Origin: Ligula intestinalis | Lineage: Eukaryota; Platyhelminthes; Cestoda; Diphyllobothriidea; Diphyllobothriidae | Assembly: GCA_036362985.1 (NCBI GenBank) | Contig: JAYGXS010000007.1 | Location: forward strand, 10,557,975 to 10,621,974 | Direction: 5' to 3' | Length of the DNA: 64,000 bases | Shown here: in pieces, positions 53,490 to 64,000 of the stretch | Layout of the letters: the number at the start of each line of letters is the position of its first letter | Numbering within the stretch: the stretch's first letter is position 1 | Program-made: the position numbers and the translations under genes | The notes under the pieces: generated by a model | Databases searched by the model: none | The model's input: only the letters and a program-made list of their open reading frames with translations | What the model was told of the DNA's origin: nothing

Positions 53490-54085
53490 TTTGTGATCTG
53501 AGGAGACTATCCCGGCCCCGTCGGAGGGAATTTTCGCCATATTATCGATATTCATCCTCCAGCTGCCCTGTCGCTTTCAACTATCAAAATTATCATTTTC
53601 GCCGCAATCCGCAACCCCACCACATCTGCACACCTTCTTTATCCCCACCAAACTCGCCGACACTTCCACCATTAATGGATACTCGAAAATAAAATGCCAA
53701 AATGCCTGTCAATCGCTTGCGAAATGGTCGCACAGAGACTCATGAACCAGTGCCTGGAACGCGAATAAACAACAGCGAATACCGCCTTTACCGTCCTTAC
53801 TGCCTGCGTGCATTAATTTATTGAATGAGTCTACGCTGTTATATGCATGTACATAATAGTAGAAATCATGGTGATGCCGACACGCTTGACACATTTTGCA
53901 CAACCATCAAAAATGCCATCCCCAGTCCTCTAATCGGAGTGGTTAACTCAGCCGTGACCCCACTTACCCCCAACCTGTCCTGCTCTCCCTACCACCGCAC
54001 AAGCATATCCCGCACAGGCTTGGTTGGTCACTCACGAATACATCGCACAGAAACTGGTGAGGTAGGGCCAAGGAGCCGGAATTAA
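53490..54085 (+). mobile_element. RTE-type element C-terminal (zinc-finger-like) remnant
   Basis: It reads SCSPYHRTSISRTGLVGHSR, then IHRTETGE (about 53990-54060), the C2H2-type RIGLVGHLRIH block found at the C-terminus of RTE-like polyproteins in flatworms. A Thr/Pro/Ser-rich linker precedes it. The second Cys is replaced, so the finger is broken. The family call rests on the motif. Confidence 0.5.
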
Positions 54086-54089
54086 AATT

Positions 54090-55130
54090 GACACAGACGT
54101 GTTAACTGTAGCCACTGTCTAGGCATATTCATGCATTGCGTGGGTCTATGAGTCAACATGCGTCTCCATGAAAACCTGCGGTAGAACACCACTGGCTTTG
54201 CAACAGTGGTACATATTTCCTCATCAACCTATAAAAATACATGGTCATTCCCACTTGTTTGCAACCAGTACGACTGACTTGAGAGAGGAGTGCATTTGAC
54301 GGTCCTTTCGTCACGTGGCCCCTCCGCTACATGCGCAATCCGAGGCTCGGACTCACGGTTTACAAAAAAAAGACGTGGCTTGGAAGACTGCCAAACGACG
54401 CTCTATATTAGATCACGTCATCTGCTCAATGCACGTTATGTGCTGAGTGGCTTACTAGTGGACTTGAAATCAAACGGCCACGGCTCCTTCTTACACCCTT
54501 GATTTTGCATAATCCTAGTGCATGTGTCAAAGAGACTAGGTCGTCCACGGGTTCACCGGCTATGTTAATCACTGCGGGCTACACGCATCAGACAACTGAC
54601 CGGCTCGGAAGAGGGTCTAATGATGGGAGTGTGGAAGAGATTGACGTCACAAAATCAGCACAATTTCTTCGCTCTTAACAATATGAAGCGCTTGAAGCTT
54701 CCATGGTTCGCTCAATACGTGGTATAGAAAGTGTACAGCTGACAGAATGCGTGGTAAGCCCAGATGTGTTCGTGGGAAATGGCTGACGCCCGGACTGAGA
54801 GTAAGGCTACAATGATTTCCTCCTTAATATGGCCTTTATGACACTTCCCCTCTGCTGGAATCTGACCCAGAGCTAATTTTGCGGTTGTTTGCTTATTTGT
54901 GATGGTCCATATTGCGTGCCTTCCAGCAGCTACGGTCCCCTTGACACCGGGTTTATATAAGGTCGTAGAATAGAATATAAGGTGTGCAATTTGACCGAAC
55001 TCCAGTAAAAATCACTACGTCCGCATTACTTAACAATTGACAACGTCGAAAACGATGGCGAACTGACGCATATCCATCTGCTACTATTTCACACGATGTC
55101 GTTTTTCCCTGAATAAACCTACCGACTGAT
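54090..55130. other. mostly unassigned; possible LINE A tail at end
   Basis: A worn tRNA-SINE B box (GAGTCCGAGCCTC on the minus strand, 54352-54340) is visible. The last 40 bases before 55131 (TTTTTCCCTGAATAAACCTA then CCGACTGA) resemble the family A 3' end at 59385-59412, hinting at another decayed copy. Confidence 0.35.
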
Positions 55131-55139
55131 AGTTTCATG

Positions 55140-55270
55140 TAGATTCATGTGTTTCGGTCCCGCCAAGCTTCCTCGTCCCCTAGTCTTTCAAAATACTCCA
55201 CTTTTAGAACGATCCACCATAAAAGACTTAGGTCTAAGCGAAACAAATAAACTAGCATTGTCAGGACCTC
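55140..55270 (+). mobile_element. family B LINE, first of three pieces
   Basis: It matches the 51430-51290 copy (minus), reading TGTTTCGGTCC, CAAAATACTCCACTTTTAGA, AAATAAACTAGCATTGTC. The match stops at GACCTC (55265-55270) and continues at 59411 with the very next bases of the family, CCTCATGCGGATCG. The break is a 4.1-kb LINE A insertion. Confidence 0.78.
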
Positions 55271-55657
55271 GAAGATCTACAAGCGGCTGAGTCGTTCCTG
55301 AATATCATGCAGATTGTTTATACACATTTTAAAGTTCTTCTATGTAATTAAGCGTATTGTTTACTCAGTCTGCTAGAAATATTTGCAATACTTTACACAC
55401 CGTCAGAAGATTTTCATTATTTTGGATACCAGACAACACACTACGTCATAGTCGCATTTTGAATTTAGTTACTTCGTTTGCAAATGGAAGTAGCGAATAT
55501 TACCCAAGATAATTATACTAAACCGTCAGCGGGGCCAGGAATCCAACCGCGGACACGTTGGATGGAAGTCGAACGGCTAGACGATGGAGCTATAGATGAG
55601 TACAGTAGTTAGGATCAAATTAGATTATCAACTACAGAAGAGCAGTCTCGAAGTTTA

Positions 55658-56137
55658 TTGAAAAGTCCTCCCAGCAAACCGACGAAAAGTCTCAGAAGTT
55701 TAAGAATTGCAACTTATAACGATGAGGCTTGCACATCCTGTCTTACTCTTCTGCACAAATTTGCAGACCACGATAAGGAGCTCCATAATCTGAAAATGGA
55801 GATGGAGGAATTGAAGAAATCTCTTCCCTTCCTCCTTAAAAAGGACAACAGTATCGTACTTGAAGTTGAGAGTAGGCAGCAGAGAAGAGTATTTGCAGAA
55901 TCCCGGGGCGGAGCATCCACTGAGAAAGATGAACAGACACCGGCAACCCAAGCGGCGAAATTGGTAGCTTCCACCTCAAATCCTCTCGATACTGCGCGAA
56001 ACAAAACACCCACCAAGCAACACGTTCCAATCAGAGAAAGAGATTTTACAATTCCACTTTTTGTGAAGTCGGTTCGGGCACAGAAAGCCAGCATAAAAAA
56101 GATAGTGGGTATGCTAAGGCTGCATACAAATCACTGA
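55658..56137 (+). CDS. LINE ORF1 protein, coiled-coil type
   Basis: A 159-codon ORF. Residues 25-75 (LLHKFADHDKELHNLKMEME, ELKKSLPFLL) have the heptad pattern of a coiled coil, followed by a basic Ser/Thr-rich tail. ORF1 of CR1-type elements binds RNA and multimerises. Here there is no RNA-recognition or zinc-knuckle motif in the piece seen; the C-terminus may be frameshifted. Position directly upstream of the endonuclease ORF supports the call. Confidence 0.6.
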   Translation: MKSPPSKPTKSLRSLRIATYNDEACTSCLTLLHKFADHDKELHNLKMEMEELKKSLPFLLKKDNSIVLEVESRQQRRVFAESRGGASTEKDEQTPATQAAKLVASTSNPLDTARNKTPTKQHVPIRERDFTIPLFVKSVRAQKASIKKIVGMLRLHTNH

Positions 56138-56331
56138 AAAAAAAACAAATGCAGAAGGGGGGCAGCACGAAGACAGCTCTGAACAAAGCCATCCCGGCTT
56201 CCAAAAGAAGCCTATCTCTGGTGATGGTAAGGAAAACCCAAAGAACAGGTGAACTTGGTTCTGTTCCGGAAGACAGCTCTCTGCCACTCACATAAGACGG
56301 TGCTTTTTCAGCCGGACTACTCTCCAGCAGA

Positions 56332-57462
56332 ATGTCTGAAACGCCGAGAATTGGTGGCGGAACTACGGGAGAGAGAGAGAGCTGGCGAGAGCAATTTAAC
56401 TATCTTCAGGGACCAAATAATACAGAAAACTACCATAGTGCTGTGGAAGCAGTCAGTCCTGATGACGGCTGCGGTCCAGTAGTACTGGCAAACTCGCGCC
56501 CAAACGCATTGGACACTGCAGAGTCTCGCCAGCTGAAATTTCTATATACTAACGCCCAGAGTTTATTCTCGAAGTTTAATGAACTTCGAATACAGGTAGC
56601 CGATGGGTCTCCTGATGTTATAGCAATAACAGACACCTGGCTGTCACAGAGCATCAGTGATTCAGAAGTGGCGCTATGCGGATACCAACTATTTAGACGA
56701 GACCGAGTTGAACGCCAGGGCAGAGGAGTTGCTATGTATGTAAAGAACGAATTAAGGGTGTGCGAGAAGCCTGCAAGAATAACTCATGGTATAGAGGCTA
56801 TTTGGCTGACAATTAAGGCATGGGGGTCGCAACCCCTGGAAGCCGTGACTGTCTACCGACCACCGCGGACAAACAGTAATGCAGATGCGCGTTTTCTGGT
56901 GTGCATAAAGGAGATAGGAAGTCGACCTGATGTTGTACTCATGGGTGACTTCAATGCGCCCAGCATATGTTGGAATAATTTGTGGGCCAATTGTTCTAAA
57001 AACGCCTTTGATCACCATCTGCTAAAAACAACACTTGAGGCCCTTCTCACACAACACGTCCTAGTTTCAACTAGAGCACGTGGAGGGCAACAAGCTAGTT
57101 GCTTAGATCTAGTCTTCACGAAGCATCCCGACACTATAGATGAGGTATGCTGCCTACCTCCACTAGGTCGAAGTGATCAAGCCGTACTTTTGTGGGATTA
57201 TGGTCTTTACTCGTTACCCCCTACAGTAGACGAACCAAAGCCGAATATATGGCGAGGTGACTTCTCACAAATGAGAGTAAAGGCATCACAAATAGACTGG
57301 GGTCTTCTTTTCTGTGGGGATGTCACTGAGGACTGGAATACATTTAAGGAGTGGTTGTTGAAGCTAATGCGCAGTCATTGTCCACTTTCAGTGCCCAAGG
57401 TATCTAGCCGACCTCCATGGCTGAAAATTTTGAACAGTACAAAATCCAGCGGAACAACGTAA
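56332..57462 (+). pseudogene. LINE AP-type endonuclease ORF, His lost
   Basis: A 376-codon ORF: ITDTWLS (from residue 99), YRPPRTNSNADARF, MGDFNAPSICWNN (from 204) and GRSDQAVLLWDY (from 279). The catalytic His of the SDH motif is Gln here, so nicking should be lost. The frame ends early, before RT. Confidence 0.78.
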
Positions 57463-57769
57463 AAAATGGTTTTCAAAGCATGACGGGACTTTGAGAGTGA
57501 TATACTGCGTCGAGCTGTCAATAATCCGAAGTTGCTATGCAGTTATTTACGGAAAAGCACACGTAACAGGAACCCGATTCCTGTTATGCAAACTGATGAT
57601 TGTCACGAAATCTCCGACTGTAAATACAAAGCAGAACATTTTGCTGAGTTCTTTTAGTCTGTCTTCACCATAGAACCTCCCTTCATCGCAACTGTTGACG
57701 AGGTCATGGAAGCACCAAATATTGGGGATATTTTGTTTGAAGAAGACACGATTTTTCAAGAACTTTAAA

Positions 57770-59249
57770 GCTCGAAGGACTGTAAATCTCCGGGTCCAGA
57801 TGAAATTACTGCCAAATTGCTCAAGGAACTTGCTAGAGAGCTAGCTAAACCTCTTTCACTAGTGTGCCAGAAATCGTTTGATGCTGGAATAATTCATCTG
57901 GACTGGAAATTAGCGCATGTTTCACCGCTTTACAAAAGCGGTGGTCGTGCATCTGCGAATAATTACAGACCCGTAAGTCTGACCTCCATATGCTGCGAAG
58001 TAATGGAGAAGATCATCAAGAAGCAATTGATGATATATTGTGAAACTCAAAATATATTTTCGAATGTGCAATTTGGATTCCGTAGGGGAAGGTCAAGTGT
58101 AGCAAACTTGCTTTATAAGATGCAAAGCTGAACAAGGGCAATTGATGCAAAAGAGCTGTACATGCAGGCTACATTGATTTCTGGAAGGCCTTTGACAATG
58201 TTCCACACCAACGTCTCCTGCATAAGTTGAGACTGATGGGTATCGGAGACAGACTTCTTACGTGGATTGAGAATTTCCTATTTGGTCGTTCCCAAATGGT
58301 ATTTGTTGGACGACAACAATCACTACCGACAGTCATCGAGAGTGGAGTACCTCAAGGTTCAGTACTCGGACCCACCTTCTTTCTCTTGTTCTTTAATGAG
58401 TGTGTACAGGAATTGGACTGTGAGTGTGCCATGTTTGCAGATGATGTAAAAATATGGAGGGTCATCAGTTGTGCTGCCGATGAAGGTAACTTCCAGGAAA
58501 ATATTTGTCGATTAAACGATTGGTCGCATAGATGGCTGCTGTCCTTCAATTCTAACAGGTGCACTCTGCTGCGCCTGGGGAATCGAAATGCGGTGCCTTT
58601 TGCGCGACCCTACCATTTGAACGGAATCCTTCTGCAAGAAACAGAAATACATAAGGATCTCGGCATCTGGATGAGAGACAATCTCAAACCTTCTACACAA
58701 TGTTGTTAGGCGGCTTAAACTGCAACTTCAATGTTGTACGCCATCAAGCGGGCATTCACGGTTTTTGATGAAGACTGTTTCTTGAAAATCTTCGGTACCT
58801 TCATAAGGCCACATCTTGAATACGCGATTAAAGCCTGGAGACCGTGGATGCGGCAGGATTTTAACGTACTTGAGAGGGTGCAGCGGCGAGCAACAAAATT
58901 AGTAAGAGGCTAAGGTTCACTACCATATGAGATCCGCCTAAATAACCTTAATCTCTATCCTTTGAGTTATATGCAGTTACGCGGAGATTTTATACGAACC
59001 TTCCGTATCGTGCGTGGCTTTGACTGCGCTCTCATGTGTGACGACTTATTCCAACTCGCCACTTCAACTAATCTCAGGGGCATTCCTTCAAACTGTATGT
59101 GCCCCAAGGACGATTGGATGAACGGAAGAATTGTGTCTCGAATCGTGTCGTGGACCCGTGGAATAACCATCCCGAGGCGATTGTTATGCCCCAATCTGTG
59201 GAGATATTCAAACACCGACTTGATATACACATGCTACAACACAACGTGA
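57770..59249 (+). pseudogene. LINE RT, multiply broken
   Basis: Open pieces at 57817-58131 (fingers, FRRGRSSVANLL), 58227-58709 (motifs B and C, FADD intact at about 58435), 58731-58913 (FIRPHLEYAIKAWRPWM) and 58962-59249 (LRGDFIRTFRIVRGFDCAL). Motif A (FDNVPHQRLL) lies between the first two in a shifted frame. Confidence 0.8.
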
Positions 59250-59410
59250 ACTATGTGACAAATTAAACTTGAAAACACCACTGCACCATGTGACTGTCTA
59301 TATTTTCCCGACTGAAAACTTGTGAGCATTGTTTATGATGCTTGAGATTTTGATGTGACAAATAGGGAGTTCAAAGGCGCAAGCCTATTTTTGCCTCAAA
59401 TATACCGACT

Positions 59411-60104
59411 GACCTCATGCGGATCGAATATCTGCGAAGGCTGCACAGATATGTGGTTTTATATCACATAATTTCTCCCTGCTGGAAATCAAGTTAAAAC
59501 TTTATCGTATGTATTTTCTACCCATCCTAGAATACTGCTGTCCCCTCTTTGGCCTTATGAATGTTTCTGACCGTGGTAAGGTTGAAAAGGTACAGAGGAT
59601 GTTTCCTTGCAAAATATTCGCTCTTCCTCGATCCACTATTTCTCATACGGAGAGATGTCAGTTAGCGAACATGACATTTCTTTGGGTCAGAAGACTCGAA
59701 GCGGGCCTATGCTTCCCATCTCGCGTTAGCTCTACCCCTAACCTCCCACGAATCGACGCTCTTATTCCCGCAGATAGACCTTATGCCACTCGTAATTCCT
59801 CCAGGATTATTGCACCCCCATTTAGCTCCACTTCGAACCATTCTCGCTTCTTTGCCTCCAAATATGCCTTCCTCTGGAATAATATTCTTTTCGAAATTAG
59901 GCTGTCGTCTAACCGGACAGTTTTTAAAGTCAAATTACGTAATCACTTAACTTCGGAAGATATAAAGTCCTTGTTATCCGTCTCCTTCCCAAACACACAA
60001 CTTTGGGGCTTTGAAAAAGGTCCTCCTAGTATTTGAGGTGGTTATATTTATATTACATTGTTTTCCATATATGTCTATTTCTTCCTCTATAGAGTGGTAT
60101 GTAG
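59411..60104 (+). mobile_element. family B LINE, second of three pieces
   Basis: It starts CCTCATGCGGATCGAATATC, continuing the 55140-55270 piece. It carries a 175-codon ORF (59509-60036: YFLPILEYCCPLFGLMN ... MTFLWVRRLEAGLCF) and the first 60 bases of the 3' UTR. It stops at about 60101 (GAGTGGTAT), where the minus-strand family A element begins. Confidence 0.82.
59509..60036 (+). pseudogene. family B RT C-terminal ORF
   Basis: 175 open codons with the same domain order as 26415-25849, ending FEKGPPSI. It lacks the catalytic part. Confidence 0.72.
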
Positions 60105-60342
60105 TTCAGTATAGTGCAGTATATTAAGGGTAGTAGGCAATGCCTTTGAAGACTCTATTGAAACCAGTATGCATGAAATATCCAACATAAAATATGTCAC
60201 TATAAACAGTGAATAACATATATACATATACAAATTTTAACGTGTGCCTGTGAGCAGTCAGAATAGTCTCTTCTGTATATAATATATCCAACATAAAATG
60301 TTTTACTGTAAAATAGTGAGTAGCATATAAAAATGTAAAGTT

Positions 60343-60828
60343 TTATCTATAGGTATTTCCGGGGCGTAAAATATTCCTGCTTCCTTGTACATATGAACGG
60401 TATGTGTTAAGTAGATGTTCATCCAGTGTCCGTTTAAACGCACCTGTGGAGTTCGCCATTACGACCTCCTCGGGCAGTCTGTTCCAGTCACCGATGACTC
60501 GTTGTGAGAAAGACTGCTTGCGGACCTCTAGATGGGATAGGGTTCTCTGCAGTTTGAGGGAATTCCCACTGGGGTCAGTTGAAGTGGCGAAGGCGAAGAA
60601 GTCATCAAAATTCAGGGCACACTCGCGATTCCTCACGAGGCGGTACGTCTGTAGGAGGTCGCCGCGGATTTGTCTATATTCAAGGGGGATAACGTTAAGT
60701 GCTTCTAGTCTACATTCGTAAGATGAAGACTTTAGGCTCTTCACAATTTTCGTTGCCCTTTGCTGAATTCTTTCCAGCATCTGGTTATCTTTGTGCGTTA
60801 TCTTTGTGTGAGCGAATAAATGTTCCAT
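60343..60828 (-). pseudogene. family A LINE C-terminal domain
   Basis: 161 codons: [68 protein letters not shown]. It shows the full natural C-terminus of the family, against which the early stop of the 28.4 kb copy can be judged. Confidence 0.75.
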
Positions 60829-61090
60829 AGATTTTGCCGAATAGTTTTTTGTCTATGTCGACAAAAGTTCGCTTAATGGCAAACAGAACACTGTTCGCTT
60901 TCTTGGCAGCCCTAGCACACTGTAAGGATGGCTTCAGGGATGGCACAATAGCCATACCCAGATCTTTTTGTTCATTGACGTTTGACAGGCCCCGTCCATC
61001 GAGTACGTAGTTGTGTGAGTCCTCCGTCGCGCTCACTTTCTTCGTCTTGAGTCGCAATGTGACACACTTCTCAAAGTTAAACCGCATTCA

Positions 61091-61519
61091 CTATTTTTTG
61101 GACCATTCACCTAGGCGGTCAAGTCCTTTTTGCAGAGTTTGTGCATCGTAAGGGTTTCTGATGAGTTGCCATATCTTAATATCATCTGCAAACAAGACTC
61201 CATTACTGACCAGTCCATGCCTACAGTAGTTGACGTAGATAAGGAACGATAGTGGCCCAAAAACGGAGCCCTGAGGCACTCCACTCGCAACTGGCACTGA
61301 AGAGGATTTTGCGTTTCAAACGCATACGGACTGCGATTGGCCCATGTGAAAATCTCCTACCCAATTTAGTAAATTGCCCCTTATCCCGGATTTGCCAACC
61401 TTGTAGAGTAGCCGTTGGTGAGGGACACTATCGAAGGCTTTTTTAAAGTCTATGTAAACAACATCTACGGGGGTATTTTCGTCAAATGACTTGGACCACT
61501 GCTCCATAGAATCAAGCAT
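61091..61519 (-). pseudogene. family A RT palm pieces
   Basis: Two ORFs separated by a frameshift at about 61300-61315. They hold motif A (YIDFKKAFDSV), motif B (GVPQGSVFGP) and motif C (FADD). All catalytic Asp residues remain. Confidence 0.75.
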
Positions 61520-61594
61520 ATTGGTCAGGCAGGAGTGGTGTCATCGAAACCCGTGTTAAGGCACCATCAAAGAAGTCTTTTTCTTCGAGAAACT

Positions 61595-62095
61595 TCATAG
61601 TGGCCTTTTGATGATCCTTTCCATAGCTTTACAACAGATGCAAGTTAGAGTCACTGGTCGATAGTTGTTCGCGCTGGTTTCGGATCCACCCTTATGAATA
61701 TGGTATATGTTCGCAACTTTCCAATCGGATGGGAAGAGGCCTCGATCAAAGGACAACTTAAAAATGTGCGTAAGTGGTCTGAAATGTTCCGAAGCCAGCT
61801 CTTGCAGTACCTTTGCTGGTATTTTGTCTGGACCCGGAAACTTAGCTTCATTAAGCGCAAGAAGTTCATTCCTTACATCTTCTGTGAAACGGATGTCCTC
61901 CATGATTCTGCCATTACTCTCTACACTGAAGTCTGTCGGATTAAAATGCAGTTCCTCAGTGAAAACAGATACAAAAAACTTGCTAAGGTGTTCTGCTTTT
62001 TCGAGATTGTCTATATTTTCCTCATTATTTTCACCTTTTAGTACTGCAAGAGTGTCTTTGTTTTTTAGCCTGCTGTTGATGTAACTGTAGAGCAC
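61595..62095 (-). pseudogene. family A RT N-terminal piece
   Basis: 166 codons from the linker (YSYINSRLKNKDTLAVL, FVSVFTEE) into RT fingers (PGPDKIPAKVL, DWKVANIYHIHKGG). It breaks off at IIKRPL by frameshift. Confidence 0.72.
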
Positions 62096-62716
62096 CTTTG
62101 GCTTCGTTATGGCCCGCTCGATACTTTTCGCTTTGTAGTCTTTCCGTGCTTTTCGAATGTTTGATCTAACCTCGTTCCGCTTTTGGCGGAATTCTTCGTA
62201 GTGTGAAGGCTGGCGTGTTGATACTTTCCTTCTCCAGAGTTTTTTCTTGCGGTTAATTTGGCTCTTCAGCTTTTGCGTTAACCAGGAGGCCTGCTCGCCT
62301 TTTTGACTGTTTTAAGCGGTCAGTTTTGATGCATAACTTCGCTCATAAGATCCCTGACAGTGTTCTAGTCGGCATCCGGACTACCAGCTAGAAGGTCATA
62401 CCAATTTATTGCTGCTAGTTCATTTCTCATTGCGGTGTAATTTCCGCGACAGTAGTCTAACCGAACCTCCGTATTTTTCGGTTGATTGGTGTTTGAAGCA
62501 TATTCCCACAGGATCATGACATGATCACTCTTTTCAAGAGGCGCGATTGGCCTATTTTCCCTAGTATCAATCGGGTCTTTCGATAATAAGAGGTCCAAAC
62601 AGTTCGCTGTTTGAGCTACTTTTATTCTCGTTGGGAATCCAACATTCTGCACGAGAGAGGTCCCCCGTTAGCTTTAAGAATCTGGAGCTAAAAGACTCAT
62701 GAGAACCTTTAACTGA

Positions 62717-63470
62717 TAGTTCATCTCAGTTTCGTCCCCGTCTCTGCCCAGTCATCATTGCCGTTCTCCGTTACGCGTTTTATTACCCTGACGATTGGCT
62801 TCATGGTCTCTAATCGTGCTCACGGCGGTTCTGCTATTTTCGCCAGCTCGTCCCCGGACTCCACAGTCCACAAGGCCACATCCATGGCGTTTCGGTGATG
62901 ATCACGTGACCTCTGCCGTTCCCTCATCTTGTCAACCCTGTTGTCCGCGATGACCTCCTCCGGTCTCACCTCCTTGCTGGTTGATCATGAAGCCAGTCGG
63001 GCGGTGTTACAGTGGTGAACGACAGCCTCTGCTGCTATATGCTTTCTCCAATTGACAAGAAGCATTTCCAACCCTCATACGTTCTCATCAACAGTCCTGT
63101 CTCATTGCACTACAATCAATCCTATCAACCAACCTCCTTAATTTTTCAGAAGCAGTTTTTTTCTCCTACGTTTTGTTTTCTTTTTAAGCGGGGGTCCGCT
63201 GAACTCTGCCCCCGTTTTAATGGTAGGAGTTTTTTTTCACTGCTTCCTTCTTAGTTTACCATGCGTTTTCAGAGTGTTGACTACTACTTTAAACTGACGA
63301 TATTTTGGTGGGTGTTAATTTTATCTGCCAACAGTATGAAACGCTCCCGTTGCCTATGTGGTTGTTCACGAAGAGCAGCATTTATCAACTTTGTATTTAT
63401 TTTTCCACAGCACCAAATTTGCAATGAGGAGGCCCTTCGGGCTGAAATATAAAGTGTATTCATTTATTTA
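62717..63470 (+). mobile_element. family B LINE, third piece (3' UTR and tail)
   Basis: It resumes the family B 3' UTR at GTTTCGTCC (about 62729), where the 60104 piece stopped, and matches 25800-25060 inverted, including FQPSYVLINSPVS-coding words. It ends in ATTCATTTATTTATTTAAA. Confidence 0.8.
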
Positions 63471-64000
63471 TTTAAACAGTAGAGACGATACCCCTTTTTC
63501 TGAATGATGCTCGCTGCTAACTCCATCATACTATCTAACATTTTTGAGATGGCTAATAAACTGGCAGTAAAAACACTTATTTATGTATCGATTAATATGT
63601 GCGTCCGTCAAGGAATGCTACCATAACACCTAAATACAGTGCTATTGCTCGCTTCTTCTTACTTGACTTAATTTCGAATGTTGAGTTAGTGAAATGTTTT
63701 AAATAAAAGTCTTTTTTGGCTTTGCACTACCAACACTAGGTCTGACCTTTAGGCGCTTAGTCTGGTATTAAATGTTTGAGACGTCACGTTTTCGGGGCCG
63801 GAACAACCCGCACGACAACTGTGTTTCCTGCAGCTGAACCTGCCTCGGCGCTCGTGCGTGGATGACCGTGTTTTAGCTGGTGGAAAACCCAGTCACTAGC
63901 TCTAATTTAGCACTGTGAAATAACAAAAAGAAGAAAAACGAAATGCTAAAAATTGAGGAATATTGTTTGTGCCTAAGGAAGCAAGTAGTACAAGGTCGGA
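63471..64000. other. no gene recognised
   Basis: Unassigned flank beyond the family B tail. Confidence 0.4.

Larger units (their letters stand above)
55271..59410 (+). mobile_element. CR1-type LINE, family A, full-length but decayed
   Basis: A 4140-bp insertion flanked by the 6-bp duplication GACCTC (55265-55270 and 59411-59416). It has a 5' UTR, ORF1 (55658-56137), an endonuclease ORF (56332-57462), RT pieces in several frames (57780-59240), and a 3' UTR ending ACCGACTGA. RT landmarks: GPDEITAKLLKELAREL, NNYRPVSLTSICCEVMEKII, GVPQGSVLGPTFF and FADDVKIW. Stops and frameshifts (58131, 58709, 58911) show it is dead. Confidence 0.85.
60105..62716 (-). mobile_element. CR1-type LINE, family A, inserted in family B
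   Basis: Minus-strand order: end of endonuclease (TANCLDLLLS, LEKSDHVMILWEYA; 62652-62365), then RT pieces PGPDKIPAKVLQELA and NNYRPVTLTCICCKAMERII (62095-61595), motif A YIDFKKAFDSVPHQRLL (61519-61316), motif B GVPQGSVFGPLSF and motif C FADDIKIW (61297-61091), and the thumb and tail to 60343. The 3' UTR (60342-60105) has an internal repeat of ATATCCAACATAAAAT. It is 5'-truncated in the endonuclease. The 7-mer TAGTTCA (60102-60108, 62717-62723) may be the target duplication. Confidence 0.82.

Noticed and set aside
1..64000. CRISPR arrays, operons, ribosome binding sites
   Set aside because: None seen; introns, pol III boxes and LINEs show the DNA is eukaryotic nuclear.

Overview
The window is nuclear DNA of a metazoan, most likely a flatworm and plausibly a diphyllobothriidean tapeworm. 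Evidence is the repeat set: several CR1-group LINEs, Penelope-like elements (PLE) with GIY-YIG endonuclease, an RTE-type element with a C2H2-like tail, and a tRNA-derived SINE carrying a hammerhead-ribozyme motif, comparable to the Sm-alpha elements of Schistosoma. The organism call is inference from these families, not from a marker gene. There are no operons, CRISPR arrays or bacterial features. Host coding DNA is sparse and split by introns.

Host genes. (1) A complete three-exon TMEM45-like (DUF716) membrane-protein gene on the minus strand, exons at 49290-48899, 46560-46332 and 42196-41888. The exons join in phase to give 309 residues, and the introns are full of transposons. (2) One internal exon of a BTB/POZ protein (16782-16605, minus), whose exon/intron boundary is tandemly duplicated. 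(3) A tRNA-Ala(AGC) gene (3492-3420, minus) with a TTTTT terminator. A few further ORFs are only tentative.

Layout. 0-12 kb: tandem ribozyme-SINEs at 1.8-2.6 kb, PLE remnants, the tRNA, then long stretches with nothing recognisable. 12-15 kb: an RTE fragment butted against an L2/Rex1-like LINE ending in (TCA)14. 15.6-17.8 kb: SINEs around the BTB exon. 18-25 kb: AT-rich, with little but an ancient LINE fragment. 25-31.4 kb: LINE families B, A and C, including a nearly intact family-A element. 33.5-40.2 kb: SINEs and PLE fragments. 41.9-49.3 kb: the TMEM45-like gene, with a LINE, an inverted repeat and a Ty3/gypsy 3' end in its introns. 50.4-54.1 kb: LINE B, LINE A and RTE remains. 55.1-63.5 kb: a family-B LINE broken twice, by a plus-strand family-A element (55271-59410, with a 6-bp target duplication) and by a minus-strand family-A element (about 60105-62716).

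The most notable signal is the type I hammerhead layout in the SINE tail (best copy 2524-2568). CTGATGA and GAAA cores, stem I and stem II recur in about ten dispersed copies on both strands, with paired changes in stem I. Three copies lie close together, the last two about 310 bp apart. The predicted stem III is palindromic, which suggests action as a dimer.

Family names A to D are local labels used only in this annotation.
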